Below are positions 1-10,596 of a DNA stretch of 64,000 nucleotides, piece after piece (position 1 is the first letter of the stretch; every line of letters starts with the position of its first letter). This DNA comes from Bathynomus jamesi (lineage: Eukaryota; Arthropoda; Malacostraca; Isopoda; Cirolanidae), in the NCBI GenBank assembly GCA_023014485.1, contig JAJOZX010001000.1:907501-971500 (forward strand). The letters run 5' to 3'. The position numbers and the translations under genes are program-made. The notes beneath the pieces were generated by a model that made no database searches, was not told where the DNA came from, and saw nothing but the letters and a program-made list of their open reading frames with translations.

Positions 1-289
1 TTTTCCGATAGATACTAAACTTAAAACCTGAACTTTCCCTATGTACACGCACATCCAAAAACGGGATTGAGTTGTGTTGTTCCACTTCTAAAGTAAACTT
101 AATGGAGGGGACTTGATCTTTTAACTGAAGGAGGAAGTCATCCAGGTCACGATTCATGGGCCAGATACACAAAATATCGTCGACGTACCGCAACCATGGG
201 ATGCCAACCCCCAGGATTCTCGGAATGTAAGTTATTTCGAAAAACTCCATATGAATATTGGAGAGGAGAGGCGACAAGGGGTTGCCCAT
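1..289 (-). mobile_element. Penelope-like element, RT fragment (3' part of palm)
   Basis: The minus strand matches, with a few substitutions, the reverse transcriptase segment of the fuller PLE copy at about 34,908-35,200, including the region encoding the YVDD catalytic box. It stops at TTGCCCAT (282-289) and resumes at 2,486 after the same eight bases, so this is one RT segment split by a later DNA transposon. The window edge cuts it on the left. PLE RTs are telomerase-related enzymes that copy element RNA at a chromosomal nick. Confidence 0.85.
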
Positions 290-668
290 TAAGATAGGTT
301 AATTTTGGAACTGTGGTCTTGGACTAGTCTAGATAGAAAGGTATTAATGTATGAAAAACGTTGCACCAACTCGTATTTGTGAAAATGATTGTATTTTTTG
401 AGGATTGTTAATTATTTTTAAGTTGTAAAATTGTCGAATTTTACGCGTAAAATCGCGCGCACGGCATTCGCGCAATGTAAACAAACAAAATATCGGACCT
501 TATTTCATCAAAATAATCAATTAAAATTCGGCTTTTTTAACAAAACGATGCTTGAAACTTATTGTAAATGCATTATAGATGTTTATTAGTGTATTATTTT
601 GTATTTTTTAATGATATTTACCTATAAAATGTGTATTAAATTAAGTTATTTTATGCGTTCATTTAATT

Positions 669-2200
669 GTGTTTATTTTCAGATATTTCATAAAAATGGG
701 TAAAAAACGGAAGTCTGCAGTGTTAACTCGAAGTGATAGTGCCAAAAAATTCAGTGGCCACCCTTCCCCTTTGGATAAAACAGAGCCTCCTACCCTCCGC
801 CAAGTTATTCAGTACAGTTATTTCCTCCAAAACAGCCACCCGGACTTGAAAGACTATGATATTGCTAAAATGATAGCAAAGGATGTGATTGAGATCTGGC
901 AGGCAGTGAACCCGCGGCTGCCCCTGTATGAGGAATATTATGTAGTGAAATTGGTGGATAAAGTGTGCTTCAAGAAAGCGAAAGAGATAAACAGGAAATC
1001 TCTTTCTACAGTCCAGGAGCAGAATCTGGAGGAAAAGCTGGATAAACTTTTTGACATTTCTGCTTGCACCTGTAAGCTTGGAGTATGCATTGGAGTATGT
1101 GCTTGGAATTTCCAGGGGCAAAGTCAATCCAAGATTTGTTGCCTGGAAAATTGGACCATTAAACCATGCAAGATGGTTGACTTTGGCAATTAGATTGATG
1201 TGTCTGTGGACCAGAGGTGCTTACCCTCCAGAACTACAGGATAAGCTTTACCAGGCCATCAAGTTCATTGTGGAAGTGTATGCAGTCAGTTGGTTTGAGA
1301 TCAAAAGGGACAGCAAGTTCCACAATCAGCAGCTGTACATCTTCAACATGATCCAGAGGATCAAGCAGCAGTCTGAACAAATCCAGGGTGTTGCTTTCAA
1401 GAACCTGAAGTACAATGCTTTTGCCTTGCTGGCCGAGAATGTGCTGTACTCCATAATGAAGTCTGATGACTTGGAAGTGAGAGAAGCTGCTCTCAAGAAA
1501 ATTCTGTCCATCAGGTAAGCATTTATTAATTTAAAAAAATGTGAAAAAAAAAATTTGATTATGGGGATTTATTTAATAAAAAAAAGGCTCGAGTTCTATA
1601 AATCCCCATAATCGAATTTTTTTTCACATTTTCTTTTCTTATCCCAATTCTCCCCCCCCCCCTCTGATAATGGAAATAATCTGACCTTTTTCTGAAAAAA
1701 AATTCGATTATGGGGATTTATAGAACTCGTTTTTTTTTTTTTTATTTAAGTTAAATTAAATCAGTAATTCTGAGACTAATAGGGATTAAATCTTAAACTG
1801 GAATAAAAAATAAATTAATTATTATTCTTTCAGAAGTGGGAAGCCAGCCAAGAAGAGGCTGAAGAAGATCACAGCCTTCAACATTGAAGCTACCCACTGG
1901 TCAGAACTAATCAACCTTTCTCAAAGTGGCATCTGTGAACCTGCTCTCACAGAAGACTTTTCTGACCAGGAGCTTCAAGAAGCATTGCTGAATGGCACCA
2001 GGCTGGAGCTGCCTGATTTGCCTTCACATTCTCAGAGTGTTGAAAGGGCCGTGAAGCTGACATCTGAAGCTTCCCATACTGTTTATGGACTCGACTCAAG
2101 GCACAAACACATTCTTGCCAAAGCCCTAAGCCGACAGATGAGGCCTTCCTTTGCTTCTAAGGGCTCTTACAGTGAAAATTATGATGATCTTGGGATCTAA
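669..2200 (+). pseudogene. Family A transposase-like gene lacking its catalytic centre
   Basis: The first frame (669-about 1,075) gives a basic N-terminus, a helical segment and the start of a Cys cluster (LFDISACTCK). The product then continues in another frame (about 1,076-1,514) with the conserved LNHARWL motif. A GT/AG intron (about 1,515-1,833) follows, then a last exon (1,834-2,200) with SHSQSVERAVKLTSEAS, ending in TAA before an AATAAA-like signal at 2,245. The copy at 49,888-54,941 carries the same N-terminal, ARW and SQAVER blocks, but between Cys cluster and ARW it also has a GFDGK block and a DATN/NTG block, the likely catalytic Asp residues. About 1 kb of coding sequence is therefore missing here and the junction is out of frame. 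ARW and QAVER resemble the RW and hATC ERxFS blocks of hAT transposases, but that is inference. Confidence 0.7.
1515..1833 (+). other. Intron of the family A gene, with inverted repeats
   Basis: The donor is CAG|GTAAGC and the acceptor TATTCTTTCAG|AAG; joining them keeps the frame (ILSIR then SGKPAKK). Inside, the motif GATTATGGGGATTTAT occurs three times, twice facing right and once inverted, next to A- and T-rich runs, so the transcript could fold into a strong hairpin. It looks like small palindromic repeat units in the intron. Confidence 0.65.
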
Positions 2201-2485
2201 ATGTGTCTATTTGACTCTGTACATGTTTTTTTTACTTTTTTTTCAATAAAATTGTAACTTTTTTCAGGATTTTTTTAGGAAAATAGCATTATTTTTTCGG
2301 CCGAAAATTGCGAAAATGCGGTATTTTTCGGTACGATTTTTTGACGATTTTTGAAACGGTTTCCTCAAAAAACGGTTAAAGCTAGGGATCTGAAATGTTT
2401 TGTCAGTTATTATCATATTAAGCCCTGACTATCTCGACTAGTCCAAAGTCGATATCTAAAAAATGCGGAAAATCAACCTACCTTA

Positions 2486-2832
2486 TTGCCCATGGCCATC
2501 CCAAAAATTTGTTGATAATACTCTTTATTGAAAGTGAATTTACAGTCTTTGATGCAAAGCTTAATAAGTTCCAAAACAATGTGTGCAGGTAGTGGCAGGC
2601 CATACTTATGTAATTCTCGGGAGAGAAAGTCAAGCATATCGTCAATCGGCACTTTTGCAAACAATGAACAAACGTCAAAACTGATCAATCTATCGTTGGT
2701 TTCAGTACGTGCATTATTCAATTTTTCAGTAAGATCCATGGAATTTTTTACATGTGAATCAGAGATAGTTCCGAGAATGGGGGACAAGACTTTGACAAGC
2801 CATTTGGAGAGTTTATAAGTAATACAGCCCAC
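2486..2832 (-). pseudogene. Penelope-like RT, N-terminal half of palm (inverted segment)
   Basis: The minus-strand frame reads GCITYKLSKWLVKVLSPILG, then SFDVCSLFAKVPIDDMLDFL, the first catalytic motif region of PLE RTs, and runs to GMAMGN, where family A was inserted. It closely matches the copy at 34,168-35,487. At about 2,832 the orientation flips: the next sequence is the same element on the plus strand. Confidence 0.8.
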
Positions 2833-3470
2833 CGAGCATTCTCAAAGATTATAAGGACTTAATTCCGCTTTTCATGTCCACTTCACCTTCTCTTCCCTAC
2901 CTTTACGGTCTTATTAAAACCCACAAACCTGGCAACCTTCTATCGTGTGAATAATAACACTCGTACTTTGTCAAAGAATATTTTAGTATTTCCATTTTTC
3001 CCGGGCTTTTTAGGTATGGCTAATGCACTTAAACTTTTGGATATTAATGTAGTATTTTCATATAACAATATTGTGAAAAATATCATAGTAAAAAATAGCC
3101 CTACCAATAATCCAGGCATTATCTATAAAATTGGTTGTAAACAATGTGATTCCTTTTACATAGGTCAGACGGGAAAGGATTTACACACACGTGTAAAACA
3201 GCATCAATATTCCGTTAGAACGGGACAGTCGTTCAGTGCCCTTTTTGTCCATTTGTCAGTTATCCCACTGTATTGCTTGAAATAATGCTTCAGTTTTGTT
3301 TCACTCTAGCAACATTGTTAATAGAAATATTCTTGAGTCTGCCATTATCCAACTTACAAATAACTTCAACATAAGCAAAGGTCTTTTTCAACTCAATCCC
3401 GTTGTTTTGAATTCGTTCAGAACGGATTTAGACAAGAAGGGTAGAGTGCTAAACCTTTGGTAAACTTGTA
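2833..3470 (+). pseudogene. Penelope-like element, connector plus GIY-YIG endonuclease
   Basis: The plus strand encodes an N-terminal PLE piece (PYLYGLIKTHKPGN, about 2,890-2,937) joined directly to the C-terminal connector YRVNNNTRTLSKNI (from 2,941), so the whole RT palm is missing from this strand. The GIY-YIG domain follows: IIYKIGCKQCDSFYIGQTGK, then RVKQHQ. In PLEs this domain nicks target DNA to prime reverse transcription. The frame breaks near 3,285 and degenerate C-terminal sequence runs to about 3,470. It faces the opposite way from the RT block just left of it. Confidence 0.8.
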
Positions 3471-3901
3471 TGCTTCTCTAATAACTTTTATTTTTCAATT
3501 TATTTTTATATATATCGGACTTAGACAAGAAGGGCAGAGTGCTAAAACCTGGGTAGATTTCCAGTATAAATTTGTATGCTCCTCTTACAAGTTTTATTTT
3601 TATTTTTCAATTTATTATTTTTTTAATTAACTATAACATTGGTTGGAAACAATTCATTTGATCTTGTGTTGGATTCGGGCAAAGTGCTAAAATCGGTAGT
3701 TTTTCCTTACAAATTTGTATGCTCCTCCCACAATCCTTTATTTTTTTTATTTCTCCGTTTATTGTGTACATATATATATATATTTTGTAACCTATATATA
3801 GGCTGTAACTCTTTATGTACTTCAGTGTTCCTGAGGATGTCATTAGACGAAAGCGCTTGAGCATCATGCTGTGTTTCCTTTCCTTTGTGGTTTTATTCAT
3901 C

Positions 3902-3905
<4 letters not shown>
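3471..3905 (+). repeat. PLE 3' region: tandem units and terminal repeat
   Basis: Three degenerate units start near 3,420, 3,515 and 3,668. Each has a 'gacaagaagggcagagtgct'-like start, a 'tttgtatgctcctc' core and a T-rich end. The segment ends with a conserved terminal block (about 3,825-3,905) holding CTGAGGA...GAAA and ending 'gttttattcatcat'. The same block recurs at 32,746-32,840, 35,615-35,700 and 63,370-63,460, always at a PLE border. Confidence 0.75.
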
Positions 3906-3932
<27 letters not shown>

Positions 3933-3968
3933 TATATATATATACACACACACACACACAATATGTAT
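3901..3968. repeat. (TA)n/(CA)n microsatellite
   Basis: Alternating TA followed by about nine CA units, directly abutting the PLE end. Confidence 0.95.
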
Positions 3969-5048
3969 ATATATACTTGATTGAAGGGTTTGTTCTTGGG
4001 GATCCGTAACTTAGTGATAAATAAGGGGACGAGGAGATGGTACTCGTACATATTTATTTACAGACGTTTCGAAAATTTCAATTTCTAACATCAATGCTAA
4101 AAATTTAAAATCGAATATAAAAAATGAATAAAGATGATGAACAGAAATAGTTTATACAATATATTTATATTAACGTATGATATTAACAGTATACTTACAG
4201 TATATAGTAAGTATTTAAAAATAAAAATAAAAAGTATATAAAATGTAGGGGTGAACCAACAGTCAAAGTGTAAAAAAGGTTAAAAGTAAACAAAATTGAG
4301 AGCAGTGTCTTACCAGGTTATTATCTGAGTGATGAATTAATTGAACGGAATGTTGGAAATGATTAGATGTAGGAAAATCCATATTAGAAATGTTGGAGAG
4401 CCAAACGGAGTGCTAGTAGATTTCTTTTCCAGTTGTAAGGTATGAGAATTTATCTGGTCATGTTTAAGTTAAAGGCGGAACTATAGTCATTGAAGGTTGG
4501 TTTAATACTGAGGATATATTGGAATTGGAGAATGCGGAGGTCGGTTAGTTGGTTGGTTGAGTTGATAATTTTGAAGTTGGTGGGAAGTAGTGGGTGGTTG
4601 TGAAGGTGGCAGTGATCCCTTATTACTGATTTGAAAGGTTTATTTAAAGGTTGCGATGTTCTGGTAGAACGTCAGTCCATTTTCCAAATCAAGAATTTGG
4701 TTCAAGAAGAAAGTACGTTGTGGAAAATATTTCCTCGGACGTGCTTGAATCTAAATGCTATTTGGAGACACTGAAATTGCATATTGCGAAATACTGTTAA
4801 TAAAAACTTGTAACCTTTTTTTTAAAAAGTCTAGTATTATCATAAATTGAAAGCGAGGCTTCAATATGAAACTACGCATATGAAGGTCCTATAAATAAAA
4901 CTAACCTTTACAAAAGTGTCTGTCGTATTGATTAATTTGAGAGTAGGCCACACAGTTATTCTGCTTCTTTGTTATGCAGTATTTATCACAAAGTTATAAC
5001 AGAATTCCTAAAAGTTTTATTATAATAAACGCATAAATACGACTCTCT
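3969..5048. other. No gene seen
   Basis: AT-rich, no convincing frame. A 'cagacgtttcgaaaatttcaa' stretch near 4,063 resembles the ends of other PLE families, but nothing nearby supports that. Confidence 0.5.
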
Positions 5049-5051
5049 TAA

Positions 5052-5236
5052 TAGTCCAGGCAATCTAGAACAAAAATAGCTTCAACCTGGGCAAAATTGC
5101 TTCAGAAGCTTTCTAAACTGTTTCCAGCTCAGGAACCATTGCAGAATAACATATTCAAAATCCGACAAAATTGGACCCCGGGAACACCCCCAAAAATGAA
5201 ATTCAAAATGGCGGACTGGCAGTTTCCTACGAAATA
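5052..5236 (+). repeat. Left terminal inverted repeat
   Basis: Reads as the reverse complement of 10,211-10,383 with scattered mismatches and one small indel near 5,065-5,085. It includes an AAAATGGCGGAC motif resembling the vertebrate YY1 site. Confidence 0.9.
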
Positions 5237-5588
5237 CAATAAATTTTAATTTCGCTTTGTAGAGAGAGTTATGACGTTTTTCTTGATCAGTAAAATGTTT
5301 TAAAACACATTTTCGTTTCTAAATTAACCTATATGACACTAAAAATTGTATTAGGCGGCTAGTATTAAACTATGACGTCACGTAATGTAAATAAAATATA
5401 CTGTATGGAGTGTATGTGAGAATGGACATTGCTACATCTTTATAAACTTATATTATATACAACTCTTTAATTCCTACTACCCACTATCAAATCTGCGTAT
5501 TTGTGCTTGTCATTTTCTTTAAAACTGTTATTATGTACTCCTTTTGTGTTTTCTGTTTCAGACTGACTCGGTGTACGGCTGACTCGGT

Positions 5589-8500
5589 GTGCGTCCGCCT
5601 TCAAGAATGCAGACCCCTGAAGAATTGTGCGTGATTTGTAAGGAGAAATTGGACAGCGGACAGGAAGTGGTTCACATCTCGCAAAAAGGAGCAGATGGTA
5701 TAAATGCATCCAGCCGCAGCCGTGGAAGCAATGTTGTTGCAACAGCTGGAATAAGTGTTCACGTTGTATGTAGGAAAAGGTTTACGGATAAAAAGACCAT
5801 TGAAATAAAGAAGCGACAGACTGCAGCCGAGGCAATACCAAGGAAAAGTGCTCGTTTTCATGAATACGCATTTTCCAGTGCTACTCACTGTTTGTTTTGT
5901 GATACCTTTGTGGACTTTTTTCCAAACACAAACCAAAATCAGAGCATGTCAAAATAAGAACTACAGAGTTCTCCGAAACCATAAAAAGGTGCTGTGAAAG
6001 CCGCTGCGATGAATGGTCGTTTAATGTAAAAGGCCGTCTGGAGTATTATCTTCGTGATCTTCCTGCTGCAGATTGTGTCTACCATCACACCTGCAGCGTA
6101 AATTTTCGAAGTGGAAAAAACATTCCTCGCGCATACTCCTCCGACGATCATGATTCGAAGAAAGGGAGACCAACTAATGAAGAGCAATACCAAGCATTCC
6201 TTCAGACCTGTGCTTACCTGGAAGAGAATGATGATGAACAACTGTTGATTGGAGACCTAATTTCCAAAATGGAGGAATATCTTCAAGGAAGTCAGAGCTC
6301 TGTCTACGAACGCAGGCACATGAAGAGAAAGCTTTTAGAACGTTACGGAGACAAGATCATAATATCAGGTGAAAGTGGGAAGGCAGATGTAGTAACACTA
6401 CGAGAGACAGCTAATGAAATTCTTATAGATTATCACAAAAAGTCGAAAGAATGTGATATAGATATAGAGCTACAGAAGATTTACCTAGTAGAAGCTGCTG
6501 CAAAAATAATCAGAAGTGATATCAAGTCTGTCGACTCGCCTAGAAAAGATGTGTATCCATCTCCAAATGACATCACTGCAGAAAGTGCTCTTGATTACAT
6601 TCCCAACAGTCTGAAATTGCTATTATCAAAAGCATTTGCGGGACAGGATGCTTCAAGAAAAATAGGTGCAATTGGGCAGAGCATTATGCAAGCAACCCGT
6701 AGAGGATTACTATGTCCACTACAGATCGGTTTGTCGGTTCAGCTACACCACAACTTTAGGTCAAGGTACCTTATTGACGTTCTCCATCAGCTGGGTTACT
6801 GTTCGTCGTATGCAGAAGTAACAAGATTCGAAAGAAACGCGGCGCTGGCAAGTGGGTCTGGCTCTTTTACTGTTGATGAAAACACTGCAGTCCTTCTAGC
6901 AGCAGATAACGTCGATCATGATGTCTGCACTTTGGATGGGAAGAATACCTTTCATGGAATGGGTATGATTGCCGCAATAACTCCGAAGATCAAGATCCAC
7001 CCTTCTATTCACAGGCGTAATGTGGTGACAATGACATTAAGAAGATTGCAACCGTTGACATTAGGGAATATAGACACGCGAGAAGCATGTTGAGGGACAT
7101 CTCATTCCGCGAACTTCCAGTACCCACTGCCACCATAAGTCGACTTAGTCTTCTCTGGCAGATATCTTCAGCAGAAAGATCAAATCCAAGTTGGTCCGGA
7201 ACAATGCAGGCAATTCACGGTGGATCAAGTGTCTCACATCCAGGTGTGGCGTCGATCACGTTCCTTCCCATCATAGAGATGTCGCCAACTGACATGACCT
7301 GCATATTTTCGACATTACTATATTTGAGCAAGATAGCACGCGATCAAAAAGTCCCATGCATTATTACCTTTGATCAGCCTTTGTTCTGGAAAGCTTCCCA
7401 AACCATCAATGAACAGAGAGACCTGCAGGACATTGTTTTAATGCTGGGATCATTTCACACTCTGATGAATCTTTTGGGAGCAGTCGGTACTCTTATGAAT
7501 GGTTCAGGATTGTCTGAAGTACTTCAAGAAATATACGGACCAAATGCCGTGCAACACATGATGTCTGGAAAAGCTGTTTCAAGAGCGATACGTGGTCATA
7601 TGATAGTAGATGCAGCTCTTAGTACCTTACTAGTCGCAGACGTTTTCCCTCGTAATGAAGATGGAACTCCTCATGACCTCCATAAGGAAGCTTGTGACCT
7701 GCTCGACGATGTTATGACCGCCAAACAATCAGTTGAGGATGTGGAATCTTCGAATGCATTGTCTCAGATTGCTACCACTTTGGATGCGAAGAAAACTGAC
7801 CTACAATCTACTTCGCAAACAAGTCAACTCTGGTTGGAATATCAGCGAATGATCAACATTGCACGTTCCTTGATAACAGCAGACAGAACCGGCTCGTGGG
7901 ATTTGCACTTGCAAGCTATGCTGGAGACCATCCCCATAATTGCAGCAGCCGGACATCACAATTACCTGAAATCGATATACCTGTACCTGCAGAAAATGTT
8001 AAGTTTGCCTTCTGAAAATCCAGCCGTTAACAAAATGTTCCAGGAAGGTAAGTTTGTGGTAAGAAGAAGCGACAGATTATGGGCCGGACTCGGCTCAGAC
8101 CTGGTGATAGAACAAGTACTAATGCGTTCCCTGAAAAGCAGAGGCCGACTGACACGCGGAAGTGGATTTACAGACATCCAAAGGACAACGTGGCTCTTTT
8201 CTATGCCTCTGTGTTCCACTTATAACTTAGCAATGCAGGAATACACCAGAGTTTTGTTGGAAAGTAGTGAACAGCACAAGGAAATGAGGGGAAGTAGACA
8301 AATCAGGGACAGTAATGACATGAAGAAAGTACTTGAACGTCTGGAATCCTTATCCCCATTCCATTCTACCTCGGGTCTCTGCAACATTGTAACAGGGCTA
8401 ACTGCTGATCCTGGAGTTAACGTTCATCAATTGCATTCAATCGGTACGAACATTGTCGTAAAAATGATTGGGAAACAAGCCTTTACATATTCTGCCAAAA

Positions 8501-9975
8501 GATCTGACAAAGTGAAAACACTAGAATCTGCTTCTGCCGTTGTGATCACTGATGCTTCAGATATAGAAGTAGATCCTGCACTACTGTTTCAGAGAATGAT
8601 GACTGTTGCCACTGGCGGAGACATGAATCTTGAAGATGTCATGTGTTACGAACTGTGTGCATATCCTCCTACATTGTTCGAATCACGAAGTATCTTGAGG
8701 AAACCCGATAAGTCTCAGCTAGCTCATGCAATAATCAAATACACTGACACTTTACGCATGGAAGAAGTTCAAGAAATTCAGTGCACAGACCAGTACGTAT
8801 TGGATGGTGGATCTCTACTACATCGTGTTTCCTGGCGTCAAGATAAAACATATGACAGCATCGCCAACTCATATGCCGATTTCACTCTGAAAACATATGG
8901 AAAAGCAATCATTGTTTTTGATGGCTACAGCAGCTCTCCTACGATCAAGGACATGACCCACAGAAGACGCAGCACCAAGACAAGCAGAAATGTGAATCTC
9001 AGTCCAAGCATGAAGTTTGTTGGCCAGAAGGAACACTTCTTGGCTAATGAAAACAACAAGCAAGCATTTATTTCCCTCGTAGGTGAGATGTTGAAGAAGC
9101 ACGGGTGTACTGTTCACAACGCAGATGGGGATGCTGATGTGGACATCGTTCGTGCAGCAGTTTCCTCATCAGAAAATGCAACTACAACAGTAATAGGGGA
9201 AGACACCGACTTGCTGATTCTCCTTCTGTACCATGCCAAGGACAGTGGTTTCAAGTTGTACTATCGCAGCGATATAAGACGGGGACCATCTCCTAATCCT
9301 GTGTATGATATTCTCAGCATTCAATCATTGTTAGGCAATGACATCTGCAAGTATCTCCTGTTCGTGCATGCTTTCACGGGCTGTGATAGCACATCCAGAA
9401 TTTTTTCGATCGGTAAAGCCAAAGCATTCGACACACTGATGAAGGTGGCTGAACTCCGTTCAGTTGCAAATACATTCTGTTCTGATTGTTGCCAACACTC
9501 TGACATTGAAGCCGCTGGAAGAAAGGCAATGCTTCTGTTGTATGGCTGCAAAACACTTGAATCCACTAACGCACTACGTCATCGAATGTTAGTTGAAAAG
9601 GTAGCTACAGCTAAATCTTTTGTTACACCCGAACGTTTGCCACCTACCGATGCGTCCACAAAGTACCACAGCTTTCGCACATACTTTCAAATACTAATCT
9701 GGAAGTCTACAGAAGAGAAGATCGATGCAGAACAGTGGGGTTGGTATGTAAAGAATAATTCCTACTACCCTACAGCCTGCGACAAGCCACCAGCTCCAAA
9801 TTATCTACTCAACATGATCCGCTGCTCCTGCAAGACGAAATGTGCTACTTCAAGATGTGGATGCAAACGTAATGGAATGCCCTGTTCAGCCGCTTGTGGC
9901 GAGTGCCAAATCAGTGGTTGCGATAACAACCCAAGTACCGGTAATCTATCCGATGATAGTGATGAAGAGGATTAA
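5589..9975 (+). pseudogene. Large element-encoded protein: Cys-rich N-terminus, PIN/FEN-like nuclease, CXC tail (two frameshifts)
   Basis: Three frames join end to end with two single-base shifts (about 5,935 and 7,020-7,034): 5,589-5,937, 5,938-about 7,030 and about 7,030-9,975, some 1,460 codons in all. The N-terminus holds paired Cys/His (CVIC, HVVC, CLFC, HHTC). The middle has ADNVDHD and NTFHGMG, then VPCIITFDQPL and LGSFHTLMNLLG blocks. From about 8,908 come IIVFDGYSSSPTIKD with a following RR, then DGDADVDIV (about 9,124), VIGEDTDLLILL (about 9,193) and HAFTGCDSTSR (about 9,367). Their order and spacing resemble FEN1/XPG nucleases (VFDG...K...R, acidic I-domain pairs, GCD). The C-terminus is a CXC module (CSCKTKC...CGCKRNG...C, 9,817-9,925) and an acidic tail. 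The ATG at 5,607 or the in-frame start at 5,589 is possible; a splice-acceptor-like TTTCTGTTTCAG at 5,552-5,563 hints at a 5' intron. The nuclease assignment is by motif only. Confidence 0.6.
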
Positions 9976-10210
9976 TTTCTGTATGTTTGTGACCAGGTAT
10001 CACTTCTTCTGTAATGAACATAACTTGAAACTGGGAAAAAAATAATTGTTGTATTATTGATTATAAAAATCTGTAAAAAGCTATATAACATTATATTTGC
10101 GTAATAACTGGTTGTGTTGTATATTGTTGAATTATTTAAAACATTACAACTGAAAGAAAAAGCATCAAATGTATCTCTATAAATAAAAGCGTAAATTATA
10201 TATATATTTT

Positions 10211-10383
10211 TTTCGTAGGAAACATCCAGTCCGCCATTTTGAATTTCATTTTTGGGGGTGTTTCCGGGGTCCAATTTTGTCGGATTTTGGATATGTTATT
10301 CGGCAATGGTTCCTGAGCTGGAAACAGTTTAGAAAGCTTATGAAGCAATTTTGCCCAGGTCTAACTACAAATTGCCTGGACTA
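10211..10383 (-). repeat. Right terminal inverted repeat
   Basis: Inverted counterpart of 5,052-5,236, ending ATTGCCTGGACTA just before the TAA duplication. Confidence 0.9.
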
Positions 10384-10386
10384 TAA

Positions 10387-10596
10387 CCATTTCCACGTAT
10401 TATCTACGTAATAAAATTTCCCATACAACTTAATTCTGCCAATAATGCATAAAATTTGCTTGTTAATGGCAGTTCTATGCTCTGTAAATATATGAAAGCA
10501 TTACCGTCCTATTTATCTGAATGTATGATGGGCACGTCTGAATATATATATGCGGATGCGTATTTATGGGTATATTGTACAATGTACATGCATGTA
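10387..10596. other. No gene seen
   Basis: AT-rich spacer without coding or repeat signatures I recognise. Confidence 0.5.

Larger units (their letters stand above)
290..2485 (+). mobile_element. DNA transposon of family A, internally deleted copy
   Basis: A 2,196-bp element flanked by a perfect 8-bp duplication TTGCCCAT (282-289 and 2,486-2,493). The ends are imperfect inverted repeats: left TAAGATAGGTTAATTTT, right (reverse complement) TAAGGTAGGTTGATTTT, both followed further in by GGACTAGTC-like sequence and AGATAG. It sits inside a PLE RT segment. The 8-bp TSD fits hAT-like elements, but the terminal bases are not classic hAT, so the superfamily is left open. It carries the gene at 669-2,200. 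A second copy of the same protein family lies at about 49,888-54,941. Confidence 0.85.
5052..10383 (+). mobile_element. 5.3-kb TIR element encoding a FEN/XPG-like nuclease
   Basis: The two ends are near-identical inverted repeats (5,052-5,236 and 10,211-10,383), starting TAGTCCAGGCAAT. Both include a CCCCCAAAAATGAAATTC block and an AAAATGGCGGACTGG block. The sequence is flanked on each side by TAA (5,049-5,051 and 10,384-10,386), a 3-bp duplication. It contains one gene, 5,589-9,975, and no other recognisable element. A 3-bp TTA/TAA duplication is typical of PIF/Harbinger elements, but the protein is not a Harbinger transposase. I cannot place the element in a named superfamily. Confidence 0.8.

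Noticed and set aside
723..1127. 134-codon antisense frame opposite the family A gene
   Set aside because: No motif; the plus strand is supported by the second copy.
4055..4100. Another hammerhead-like or PLE terminal motif (GTTTCGAAAATT)
   Set aside because: Only a short resemblance, with no second core element and no PLE sequence nearby.
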